DNA from: CAYFMP01 sp964344215
Lineage (GTDB): Bacteria; Pseudomonadota; Alphaproteobacteria; Rhodospirillales; Casp-alpha2
NCBI GenBank assembly: GCA_964344215.1
Contig: CAYFMP010000031.1
Location: 1 to 38,325 of the forward strand
Length of the DNA: 38,325 nt
Reading direction: 5' to 3'
This document shows positions 24,350 to 32,192 of this stretch, piece after piece; the first letter of the stretch is position 1, and the number at the start of each line of letters is the position of its first letter. The position numbers and the translations under genes are program-made. A model generated the notes under the pieces. The model did no database searches and had not been told where the DNA came from. It saw only the letters and a list, made by a program, of their open reading frames with translations.

Positions 24350-25579
24350 ATGACCACCGAGCCCAAGCCCCCGCCCGACGCCGACAGCGCCGGCGCCTCG
24401 CTCCGCGACGGCCGCCTGTGGCTTTTGGTGGCGGCCCACGCCGTCGGCACCCTGCACAGCGTCTCGGTGCTGGCGATGGCGCCGGTCATTCGCCAGGACT
24501 TGGCTCTCAGCGCCACCCAGATCGGCTTGCTTATGACCGCCTACAACGGCGCTCAAGCCATGATGTCGATGCCGGCCGGCGGCCTCGCCGACCGTTTAGG
24601 GGTCGGGCGCACCGTGATGGCGGCGCACGCCTTCCTGGTGTGCGGCGCGGTGACGCTGAGCATGGCCCAAAGCTTCGCCTTCGTGGTGCTGGCCATGGTG
24701 TTGATGGGGACCGGCTACGCGATGGTCAACCCGGCGTCCGGCAAGGGTGTCAACGACTGGTTCTCGGCCGAGCGCCGAGCCACCGCCATGGGCATCAAGC
24801 AGACCGGGGTGCCGATCGGCGGCGTGCTGGCGGCCGCCAACGGCGCGCTCGTCGTCTTCGTCGGCTGGCAATCGATCATGTGGGGGATCGCCGCCGCCAC
24901 CGCCTTGAGCGGCCTGGCCTGGCTCGGATTTTCGCGACGGCCGATCGCCGCCCGCGGCCAGACGACGCGGCGCGTGCTGCCGGGACTGCTCCACGTCATG
25001 CGGGACAGTAACTTCAACGTCTTCGTGGCGCTGTCGGGGCTGTTCAACTTCGGCCAGGCCAACTTCTTCGCCTACCTGACGCTGTTCATGCGCGACGTCG
25101 TCATGGCATCGCAACCCGTAGCCGGTCTCGCCGTCGGCATCGCGCAAGCCTCGAGCGCCATCGCCCGGGTCGGCTGGTCGGTGGTCAGCGACACCCGTTT
25201 CCGCGGCCGGCGGCGGCCGCTGAAGGCGATGCTGGGGGCGGCCGCGGTGGCGTTCTTCGTGATCTTGGCGTCGATCGAGCCGGGCGCGCCGGTCGTCCTC
25301 GGCCTCGGCATGGCCTTCCTGCTCGGCGTTTCGGTGGCTTCGTACGCGCCGCTGACCCAGACGCTGGCCGTCGAAGCGGTCGAGGCGCGCTACGCCGGTA
25401 CCGCGACCGGCTATTCGATGACGGGCGTGCACATCGGCGGTATGACCGGGCCGCCGCTGTTCGGCCTCGTCGTCGATCTCTCCGGCGGCTACGCCTCCGG
25501 CTGGCTGCTGACGGCGGCGGCCGTGGCGGCGGGCGTCGGGTTGCTGGCCTGGGGGTTCCGCGAGCGGGCCGGACGGTAG
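24350..25579 (+). CDS. MFS transporter
   Basis: A 409-residue major-facilitator protein with about 12 hydrophobic spans. The cytoplasmic loop after span 2 carries the signature GGLADRLGVGRTVMAAHAF; span 4 is followed by NPASGKGVNDWFSAERRATAMGIKQTGVPIGG, a motif common in the anion/nitrate and oxalate/formate-like branches; and a second-half equivalent VVSDTRFRGRRRPLKAM is present. The direction of transport and substrate are not evident. It is the last gene of a three-gene run with the AP-superfamily hydrolase and NMT1-like protein, suggesting that it moves a phosphorylated, sulfonated or heterocyclic small molecule handled by those two proteins (inference). An inverted repeat directly follows its stop codon. 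Confidence 0.92.
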   Translation: MTTEPKPPPDADSAGASLRDGRLWLLVAAHAVGTLHSVSVLAMAPVIRQDLALSATQIGLLMTAYNGAQAMMSMPAGGLADRLGVGRTVMAAHAFLVCGAVTLSMAQSFAFVVLAMVLMGTGYAMVNPASGKGVNDWFSAERRATAMGIKQTGVPIGGVLAAANGALVVFVGWQSIMWGIAAATALSGLAWLGFSRRPIAARGQTTRRVLPGLLHVMRDSNFNVFVALSGLFNFGQANFFAYLTLFMRDVVMASQPVAGLAVGIAQASSAIARVGWSVVSDTRFRGRRRPLKAMLGAAAVAFFVILASIEPGAPVVLGLGMAFLLGVSVASYAPLTQTLAVEAVEARYAGTATGYSMTGVHIGGMTGPPLFGLVVDLSGGYASGWLLTAAAVAAGVGLLAWGFRERAGR

Positions 25580-25606
25580 AGCGGTTCCATATCGACGTGA
25601 ACCGCT
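25580..25606. repeat. Inverted repeat after the MFS gene
   Basis: AGCGGTTC (25580-25587) and GAACCGCT (25599-25606) form a perfect 8-bp stem with an 11-base loop. No T-run follows, so it is a weak terminator candidate. Its AGAGCGG[A/T]TC core resembles the repeat at 26340-26392 on the other side of the HigBA module. Confidence 0.6.
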
Positions 25607-25635
25607 ATAGAGGCAGGACGGTCGTGTCGTTGCCG

Positions 25636-25920
25636 TCAGGCGGCGCGCGACGGTACCGTGCGCCTGATTTCGGCGCCGCGCTTCTTCTCGACCACCGCCA
25701 GGTCGTGGGCCGTTTGCAGATTGAGCCAGAAAGCCGCCGATCCGCCGAAATAGCGGGCCAGACGCAGTGCCGTGTCGGGCGTAACGGCGCGCTTTTCCTT
25801 GACGATCCGGTCGATGCGAGAGGCTGGCACATTCAAGGTCATCGACAGCGCATGGGAACTCAGGCCGATGGTTTCAAGTTCGCGCTTGAGTATCTTTCCG
25901 GGGTGAGTCGGCAGGCGCAT
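25636..25920 (-). CDS. higA: HigA-type antitoxin
   Basis: A 94-residue helix-turn-helix antitoxin of the XRE/HigA family. It begins RLPTHPGKILKRELE, the conserved HigA opening (PPHPGE.L.E.L...G), followed by the HTH (LSSHALSMTLNVPASRIDRIVKEKRAVTPDTALRLARYFG) and the trademark GGSAAFWLNLQTAHDLAVVEKK. It neutralises HigB and represses the shared promoter. ATG 25920 was chosen over longer in-frame starts because it matches the family N-terminus; AAGGGA lies about 12 bases upstream. It follows the toxin gene by 7 bases, the reversed toxin-first order characteristic of higBA. Confidence 0.93.
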   Translation of the reverse strand: MRLPTHPGKILKRELETIGLSSHALSMTLNVPASRIDRIVKEKRAVTPDTALRLARYFGGSAAFWLNLQTAHDLAVVEKKRGAEIRRTVPSRAA

Positions 25921-25927
25921 CCCCTTT

Positions 25928-26218
25928 TTATCCCTTGTGGTAATCGATGATTTCGACGTCCCGGAAGCCGCCGTCCGGGTCCGGCGTGAAGACGACCCGC
26001 CAGGGGCCATTGACCGTCATCGCCCATTGGCCTTTGCGATCGCCCTTCAAGGCGTGCAACCCATAACTGGCCAGCCGTGGCAAATCGTTGAGGGACGAGT
26101 TTGCATTCAGCATGTCCATGATCTCGACAGCCCAATCGCCATCCAGGCCCTTGAAGCCCTTGGGCTTTCCGGTCTCGAAGACCTTGCGGGTCTTGGCGTT
26201 CCTGAAGCCCCTGATCAC
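25928..26218 (-). CDS. higB: HigB-type toxin (RelE fold mRNA interferase)
   Basis: A 96-residue toxin starting with GTG 26218. Family features are IRGFRNAKTRKVFETGK, LNDLPRLASYGLHALKGDRKGQWAMTVNGPWRVVFTPDPDGGFRDVEIIDYHKG: the R.....L..L.GDR.G.W....NG.WR..F motif and the C-terminal D.V.I.DYH are the RelE/HigB (plasmid maintenance killer) hallmarks, and the C-terminal His is the probable catalytic residue. It should cleave mRNA on the ribosome when freed from HigA. The gene is upstream of and co-transcribed with higA from a promoter overlapping a palindrome at 26224-26237. Confidence 0.93.
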   Translation of the reverse strand: MIRGFRNAKTRKVFETGKPKGFKGLDGDWAVEIMDMLNANSSLNDLPRLASYGLHALKGDRKGQWAMTVNGPWRVVFTPDPDGGFRDVEIIDYHKG

Positions 26219-26223
26219 CGGAT

Positions 26224-26253
26224 AACCGTATACTGTTCAGCGTTTAACGTCAA
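26224..26253 (-). promoter_or_regulatory. higBA promoter and operator palindrome
   Basis: On the minus strand, TTGACG (complement of 26248-26253) lies upstream of a TATACG/TACGGT -10 region (26225-26232) with 15-17 bases between. The -10 is embedded in AACAGTATACGGTT (26224-26237), a 14-bp palindrome with a single mismatched pair, ending six bases before the GTG start. This is where HigA would bind to repress its own operon. Confidence 0.5.
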
Positions 26254-26339
26254 GCGGACAGCCGATGACGGGGTCAGGCGACAGCGGCGAGCGACCAAGA
26301 GCAGACCATGTTTTGCCGGAATCGCCCGGGCGATCCGTC

Positions 26340-26392
26340 AAAACCTGTGAATCCGCTCTACATCATTGAAACCGATCGGATTCACACGTTTT
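26340..26392. repeat. Long inverted repeat between higBA and clpC
   Basis: TGTGAATCCG (26346-26355) pairs perfectly with CGGATTCACA (26377-26386); the stem continues after one mismatch through AAAAC/GTTTT, so 15 of 16 positions pair around a 21-base loop. Read on the minus strand it contains AGAGCGGATTC, similar to the AGAGCGGTTC of the repeat at 25580. A fragment of the same arm (CAAAACGTGATCCG) recurs at about 26423-26436. It may act as a bidirectional terminator for the convergent side of clpC or be an intergenic mobile-type repeat. Confidence 0.65.
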
Positions 26393-26437
26393 GTCGCCAA
26401 CACCACGTGCTTCGGACAAGACAAAACGTGATCCGAC

Positions 26438-28876
26438 CTACGTCTTCACCTCGAAGCTGACCTCGCGGCCCTTCAGGCCGACCTTGACGCTGCAGTTGTC
26501 CGGGCATTCGCTCTGAACGATCCTCATGGCCAGCGGATTCTCGATCTGGCGTTCGACCTCGCGCCGGAGCGGCCTCGCGCCGTAGACCGGATCGAAGCCG
26601 TCGCGGGCGAGCTTGTCGATGACGGCGTCGTCGACCTCGAGGCTGATGTTCCTGACCTTCATGCGCTCGACCAGCTCGGCGACGAACATCTCGGCGATGG
26701 TGCGGACGTGGTCCTCTTCGAGGTAGTGGAAGACGATGATGTCGTCGAGGCGGTTGAGGAACTCCGGCTTGAAGAACTTCTTGACCTCCTGCATGACCAG
26801 CCGTTGCGCTTCCTCGTAATCGGGCGTTTCCGAGGTGATGAAGCCGATCGGCCGCTTGTCCGGCGACAGCGATTCGGTGCCGAGGTTGGAGGTGCCGATC
26901 AGAATGGTGTTGCGGAACGAAACGGTCCTTCCCTGGGCGTCGGTCAACTGGCCGTCCTCGAGGATTTGCAGCAGCATGTTGAAGGCATCCGGGTGCGCCT
27001 TCTCCATTTCGTCCAGCAGCACCACCGTATAGGGCGTCCGGCGGACCCGTTCCGTCAACTGGCCGCCTTCGCCGTAACCGATGTAGCCCGGCGGCGCGCC
27101 GATCAGCTTCGAGACCTCGTGACGTTCCATGTATTCCGACATGTCGAGACGGACGATCCGCGTCTCGTCGTCGAGCAGAAAGGCGGCCAGGGCCCGCGCC
27201 AGCTCGGTCTTGCCGACGCCGGTTGGCCCTAGGAACAGGAACGAGCCGATCGGCCGGCGCGGCGTCGTGATGCCGGCGCGGTTGCGGCGGATGGCGTTGG
27301 ACACCGCCCCGACCGCGTTCTCCTGGCCGACGATGCGCCGGTGCAGCTCGGTCTCCATGCGGGCCAGCTTGTCCTGCTCGGTTTCGACCATGCGGGCGAC
27401 GGGGATGCCGGTCCAGTTGGCGACGACCTGGGCGACATCCTCGCCGTCGACCACCGCTTCCTCCTCGACGCGGTCTTCCTGCCATCTGGCCCGGGCCGCC
27501 TGGACCTTTTCCTCGAGCTTCAGGCTCTCCATCTGCAGGCGGGCGGCTTCCTCGAAGTCCTGGGCGTTGAACGCCTCCGTCTTGTCGCGTAGCAGCTTCT
27601 GGTGAAGGCGTTCAAGGCGCCCGAGGTCGTGCGGGATGGAGGTGACGCGAAGATGCTTGCGCGAACCGGCCTCGTCGATCAGGTCGACGGCCTTGTCGGG
27701 CAACCGGCGATCGGTGATGTAGCGCTCCGACAGCCGGGCGGCCTCCTCGAAGGCTTGGGGCGTGTATTGGATCTTGTGGTGTCTTTCGTATCTGGGCGCG
27801 ATGCCCTGGAGGATCTCGATGGTATCCTCGACGCCCGGCTCGCGCACCAGGATCGGGTGGAAGCGCCTCTCCAGCGCCTTGTCGGCTTCCACGTACTTGC
27901 GGTATTCGTCAAGCGTGTCGGCCCCGATCACCTGTAGCGATCCTTGCGCCAGGGCCGCCTTCAACAGACTGGGCGCATCGATGCCGCCGGCGCCGGCGCC
28001 GGCGCCGACGACGGCGTGAAGCTCGTCGATGAACAGGATGACCTGGCCGCGCGCCTGGATGACGGCGTCGCGCACCGATTTCAGGCGTTCCTCGAATTCG
28101 CCGCGCATGCTCGCCCCGGCGACGATCTCGCCCATGTCGAGCGACAGCAGGCGCTTGTTCAGCAAGGTGTCGGGGACTTCCGCCTCTACGATGCGCTGGG
28201 CCAGCCCCTCGACGATGACGGTCTTGCCGACGCCGGGCTCGCCGATCAGGGCCGGGTTGTTCTTTTTCCTGCGTGAAAGCGTCTGGACGATCAGGCCAAT
28301 CTCTTCCTCGCGGCCGATCACCGGGTCGAGTTCGCCGTTCTGCGCCATCGCGGTGAGGTCGGTGGTATAGAGCTCCAGCACGTCCTGCTTGGTTTCCGCG
28401 TCCTGGGCGGTGAAGGTGCGGCCGCCGCGCATCTCGTTCAGGGCCTCGCGGGCCTGCTCGGCGGTGACGCCGGTTTCCTTCAGCAGCGCCGCCGTGTGTC
28501 CGGCCTTGTCGTCGAACAGGGCGATCAAGAGCGTGCCGGTGCCGATGAAGTCGTCGCCCAGGCTCTTGGCCTCCTCGAAGGCGATCTTGAACACCTCCTC
28601 GATCTCCTGGGACATGACGATCTGGGTCGCCTCGCCCTGCGCCGCCGTCTGGTGGCGCTTGCGGACCTCGTCGTTGAGGCGGCCGATCGATTCGTCGCCG
28701 TCGGGCAGGACCTCTTCAAGCAGCCTGTAGGCCTCGCCGTCGGGCTGCGAGAGCAGGGCCAGCAACAGGAAGTCCGGGGTCAGGACGTTCTGACGCTGGC
28801 TGGCCAGCACCGCGACGGCCATCTCGACGGTCTCGATGACCTTGTGGGTGCTTTGCTGGATGTACTTTTGTAACAA
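26438..28876 (-). CDS. clpC: ClpC-type AAA+ unfoldase (Hsp100)
   Basis: An 812-residue two-AAA+ chaperone when started at TTG 28876 (GGGAGC 7 bases upstream; ATG 28915 is an alternative without a good ribosome-binding site). It has a double N-domain (about 1-150), AAA-1 with Walker A GEPGVGKT (212-219) and Walker B ILFIDELH, a short middle region with a UVR motif (AFNAQDFEEAARLQMESLKLE, about 430-465), and AAA-2 with GPTGVGKT (550-557), VVLLDEMEKAH and the arginine-finger/sensor segments. The UVR motif and length set it apart from ClpA and ClpB. The loop PIGF (676-679) matches the IGF/L tripeptide that docks onto ClpP, so it should feed substrates into ClpP. No clpP or adaptor gene is adjacent. 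The gene is alone between higBA and the RND operon. Confidence 0.9.
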   Translation of the reverse strand: MLQKYIQQSTHKVIETVEMAVAVLASQRQNVLTPDFLLLALLSQPDGEAYRLLEEVLPDGDESIGRLNDEVRKRHQTAAQGEATQIVMSQEIEEVFKIAFEEAKSLGDDFIGTGTLLIALFDDKAGHTAALLKETGVTAEQAREALNEMRGGRTFTAQDAETKQDVLELYTTDLTAMAQNGELDPVIGREEEIGLIVQTLSRRKKNNPALIGEPGVGKTVIVEGLAQRIVEAEVPDTLLNKRLLSLDMGEIVAGASMRGEFEERLKSVRDAVIQARGQVILFIDELHAVVGAGAGAGGIDAPSLLKAALAQGSLQVIGADTLDEYRKYVEADKALERRFHPILVREPGVEDTIEILQGIAPRYERHHKIQYTPQAFEEAARLSERYITDRRLPDKAVDLIDEAGSRKHLRVTSIPHDLGRLERLHQKLLRDKTEAFNAQDFEEAARLQMESLKLEEKVQAARARWQEDRVEEEAVVDGEDVAQVVANWTGIPVARMVETEQDKLARMETELHRRIVGQENAVGAVSNAIRRNRAGITTPRRPIGSFLFLGPTGVGKTELARALAAFLLDDETRIVRLDMSEYMERHEVSKLIGAPPGYIGYGEGGQLTERVRRTPYTVVLLDEMEKAHPDAFNMLLQILEDGQLTDAQGRTVSFRNTILIGTSNLGTESLSPDKRPIGFITSETPDYEEAQRLVMQEVKKFFKPEFLNRLDDIIVFHYLEEDHVRTIAEMFVAELVERMKVRNISLEVDDAVIDKLARDGFDPVYGARPLRREVERQIENPLAMRIVQSECPDNCSVKVGLKGREVSFEVKT

Positions 28877-29105
28877 CTCTCGGGCTCCCGATCGCGTTGA
28901 CGCCGGTCGGCCCATCGTAATGCATGACGCGCTCGGAATCCTAGGCCGGGCTTGAACACCGAGGACATTCGGCGTTCGGCAAGACGACAGGCAGCCGGGA
29001 CAAGATCTTGCATCTTCGATATTCCACGTCGCCAACAAGGGTTGCCGCACATACGTTTACCTTTCCGTCGTGCAAGCGGTTCGATCGCCTGTCCGGTGGT
29101 GCCCG

Positions 29106-32100
29106 TCAATCGATGTTGGCCAGGCCGAAATCATCGAGAATCGAATAAATCGCCGGCACCAGGAACAGCACCAATAAGGTAGTGGCCATCAACCCGAATG
29201 CCAGACTGGTGACCAGCGGGATCAGTACCTGCGCCTGCAGGCTGGTTTCCGATAAAAGCGGCAATAGGCCAACGATGGTCGTCAGCGAGGTCAACAGGAT
29301 GGCGCGGAAGCGTGCGCGGCTGGCGAGTAGAGAGGCCTCGGCGACCGATCGCGTGTCGCCGTGATAGTGTTTGATAAAATTGACCAGCAAGATGGAATCA
29401 TTGACCACGACACCGGCCAGCGCAGCGAAACCGAGCATGCTGGGCATGGTGAAGTCGAGTCCCAGCAAGATATGCCCAACAATGGCGCCGACCAGGGCGA
29501 AGGGTATGATGATCATCACGATCAACGGCTCGACATAGCTTTGGAACTGAAAGCTCAACAGCAGATAAACCCCGATCAAGCCAAGGATGAAGCCGCCCAG
29601 CATCGAGCGTTGAGTGGTTCGGCCTTCTTTGTTTTGGCCCTGTAGCGATACCGAAACACCAGGGTGGCGCTTCGCCAGTTCGGGAAAGAACTTTTTGCCG
29701 ACATCGTCGAGGATTTCGTTGGCATTGGCGATGGTGACATCGACATCGCCCTGCACCGTCACCGTGCGCTGGCCGTTGACCCGGTTGATGCGGGAAAAGC
29801 CGCGCCCGGTTTCGATATCGGCGATTGCGGTCAGCGGGATCAGGCTGCCGTCCGATTGCGTAATGGCGAAATTGTCGATATCGGCGAGGCTGTCCTTATT
29901 GCGCGGATCGATCCTGACGTCGATTTCGTAGGATTCAGCGCCCCGCTGTATTTCACTCACCGTGGTGCCGAAAAATGCGGCACGAAGCTGGTCGGCAATC
30001 TGACGGGCATCGACACCCAGGGTCGAGGCGCCTTCCTTCAGCCTGACCCTCAATTCCGGTTTGCCGGGCCTGAGGTCGTCGGTCAGATTGGAGGTGCCGC
30101 GGTAGCCACCTAGCCAGTCCTTAAGTTCCAAAGCCGCGGCTTTAAGTTCACCTAAATCACGGCCGGTGAGGCGGATGTCGAAGGCAAGCCCTGCCGGCCC
30201 GATCCGGGATTCAGCGAATTTGACCGATATGACGTCAGCCAGATCGCCGGTCTCGGAGCGCCATAAGGCAATGACGTCGTCGATGCGGCTGGTTCGGGTT
30301 TCCGAATCGAGCAGATCGACAGTCAATGTGGCCACGTGCGGTCCGGTTTCGTTGGCGGTCTCGTTCTCATTGAATTTTACAACCACCTTCTTGACCAGAG
30401 TCTGACCGCCGGGTTGTTCCGGGCTCAGCTTTTCATCGACGCGCGCAAGGGCGGCGTTGACGCGGTCCACCACCCGTTCGGTGCGCCTCAGGGGCGTTCC
30501 CTGCGGCAGGAGGATGCGTGCTTCCATGACGTTGCCGTCAAGTTCGGGAAAGACGGAGAATTTCAGCAACCCGCCAGCGATACCGCTGGCCGCCAAGAGC
30601 CCCGCGCCAATAGCGATACCGGCGGTCAGGTAACGCCATTTAACAGCGGCAACGGCGATCGGGCCGACCACGCGATCGCGCAGCCAATCGACGCCGCGAT
30701 CAACCTCTTGCTGGATACGCGGCTGTTCGCCGGAAGTTTTTGCCAGCGCATGGGTCAGATGATGCGGCAGGATCAAGAACGCTTCAATCAGCGAGACGAC
30801 GAGGACAAAAAGCATCACGACCGGGACAACACGCAATATCTGGCCGATATCGCCCTTCAGGAAAGCCAAGGACCCGAAAATGCAGACCGTCGTCGCAAAG
30901 GAGGAAAACACGCTGGGCAAGACTTGTCGTGCGCCGTCGATGGCCGCTTCGAGCGGCGGCTTGCCCTGACGGCGTTTCGTTGCGACGTTCTCGGCAATAA
31001 CGATGGCGTCGTCCATCAACAAGCCGATGACGATCAGCAGCCCGACCATGGTCAGCATGTTGATGGTGTACCCGACCGCGACCATCAGCGCCACCGCGCC
31101 CAGAAATGAGACCGGCAAGCCGGCGGCGACCCAGAAAGCGTAGCGAAAACCGAAGAACAGCCACAGCACCAGCAATACCAGCACAAGGCCCTGAGATCCG
31201 TTCGTCAAAAGCAATTGCAGGCGGTCGCGCACAATGGAGGAGACATCGTTGGTGACCACCACCTCTATGCCCGGCGGGGAAGTCTGGCGTTCGAGTTCGA
31301 GAAATGCGTTAACGGCGTCGATCACTTCGAGTGTATCTTCGGTTTCCGTCTTGGTGATATCGAGAATGGCAGCCGGCTCGCCGTTGAACAGTACCTTTGT
31401 CTCATCGAGGTCGAAACGATCGGTGATCTTCGCGATGTCGCCAAGACGAATTTGACCGCCGCCGGCGTCCGCGACGACAACCACGTCGCGAAAATCGTCC
31501 GGCGTCTTGCGTTCATCGGCAAAACGGATCAGTACCTCTTGGTCCGCGGCCTGGATACTGCCGGACGGCAGGTCGAGGCTCTGACGCTGGATAGCGAGAG
31601 CAACGTCGGAAATGCTGATGCCGTATTGTCTGATTACGGCATCCGGCAGTTCGATGCGGATCTGGTGATCGGAAAATCCCTTGATTTCGATTTTGGGAAT
31701 GCCGCCGTAGCGTAGCATACGGTCCTTCAGTCCTTCGGCATAGGCTTTTAAGTCGGGTTTGCTGGCCGCGCCCGTGAGCGCGACGGAAGCAACGAAATCG
31801 GTCCGGCCGAGCTGTTTGACAACCGGGTCTTCGGCCTGGTCGGGAAATTCGGTGATGGCGTCGATTTCGGTGCGAACGTCGGTTGAGAAACGATCAAGGT
31901 TGCCGCCTTCGACCATTTCGACAATTGCGCGGGCAAGGCCTTCGCGCGCGTCGCACGTCACCTCGGCAACATTGTCGATGCCGTCAATGGCATCCTCGAT
32001 ACGCTGGCAGATCGCTTCTTCGACATCCTCTGCCCGGGCTCCCGGGTTAAGCACCTGAACTTCGACCCTTTTCGGCTCGACTCGCGGAAAGGTTTCACGC

Positions 32101-32192
32101 TGCAGCAGCGGGGCTGCAAACAGGCCGCAAACGATGAAGGCGAGCATCATCAAGTTGGCGGCCGTGGGATGACGTACGAAATAACGAATCAT
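29106..32192 (-). CDS. RND-family efflux permease (AcrB-like)
   Basis: A 1028-residue inner-membrane proton-driven pump subunit. It begins IRYFVRHPTAANLMMLAFIVCGLFAAPLL (first span), then the large periplasmic porter domain (RVEVQVLNPGARAEDVEEAICQRIED), and span 4 with the proton-relay aspartate pair D394-D395 in GLLMDDAIVIAENVATKRRQGKPP. The second half repeats the arrangement (GVYLLLSFQFQSYVEPLIVM, VVVNDSILLVNFIKHYH). Length and both repeats are complete. It resembles the branch of HAE-type pumps with short first loop seen with single MFP partners, exporting hydrophobic or amphiphilic compounds. Its ATG overlaps the stop of the adaptor gene (ATGA). No outer-membrane channel gene is nearby, so it would borrow a TolC homologue encoded elsewhere. 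Confidence 0.95.
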   Translation of the reverse strand: MIRYFVRHPTAANLMMLAFIVCGLFAAPLLQRETFPRVEPKRVEVQVLNPGARAEDVEEAICQRIEDAIDGIDNVAEVTCDAREGLARAIVEMVEGGNLDRFSTDVRTEIDAITEFPDQAEDPVVKQLGRTDFVASVALTGAASKPDLKAYAEGLKDRMLRYGGIPKIEIKGFSDHQIRIELPDAVIRQYGISISDVALAIQRQSLDLPSGSIQAADQEVLIRFADERKTPDDFRDVVVVADAGGGQIRLGDIAKITDRFDLDETKVLFNGEPAAILDITKTETEDTLEVIDAVNAFLELERQTSPPGIEVVVTNDVSSIVRDRLQLLLTNGSQGLVLVLLVLWLFFGFRYAFWVAAGLPVSFLGAVALMVAVGYTINMLTMVGLLIVIGLLMDDAIVIAENVATKRRQGKPPLEAAIDGARQVLPSVFSSFATTVCIFGSLAFLKGDIGQILRVVPVVMLFVLVVSLIEAFLILPHHLTHALAKTSGEQPRIQQEVDRGVDWLRDRVVGPIAVAAVKWRYLTAGIAIGAGLLAASGIAGGLLKFSVFPELDGNVMEARILLPQGTPLRRTERVVDRVNAALARVDEKLSPEQPGGQTLVKKVVVKFNENETANETGPHVATLTVDLLDSETRTSRIDDVIALWRSETGDLADVISVKFAESRIGPAGLAFDIRLTGRDLGELKAAALELKDWLGGYRGTSNLTDDLRPGKPELRVRLKEGASTLGVDARQIADQLRAAFFGTTVSEIQRGAESYEIDVRIDPRNKDSLADIDNFAITQSDGSLIPLTAIADIETGRGFSRINRVNGQRTVTVQGDVDVTIANANEILDDVGKKFFPELAKRHPGVSVSLQGQNKEGRTTQRSMLGGFILGLIGVYLLLSFQFQSYVEPLIVMIIIPFALVGAIVGHILLGLDFTMPSMLGFAALAGVVVNDSILLVNFIKHYHGDTRSVAEASLLASRARFRAILLTSLTTIVGLLPLLSETSLQAQVLIPLVTSLAFGLMATTLLVLFLVPAIYSILDDFGLANID

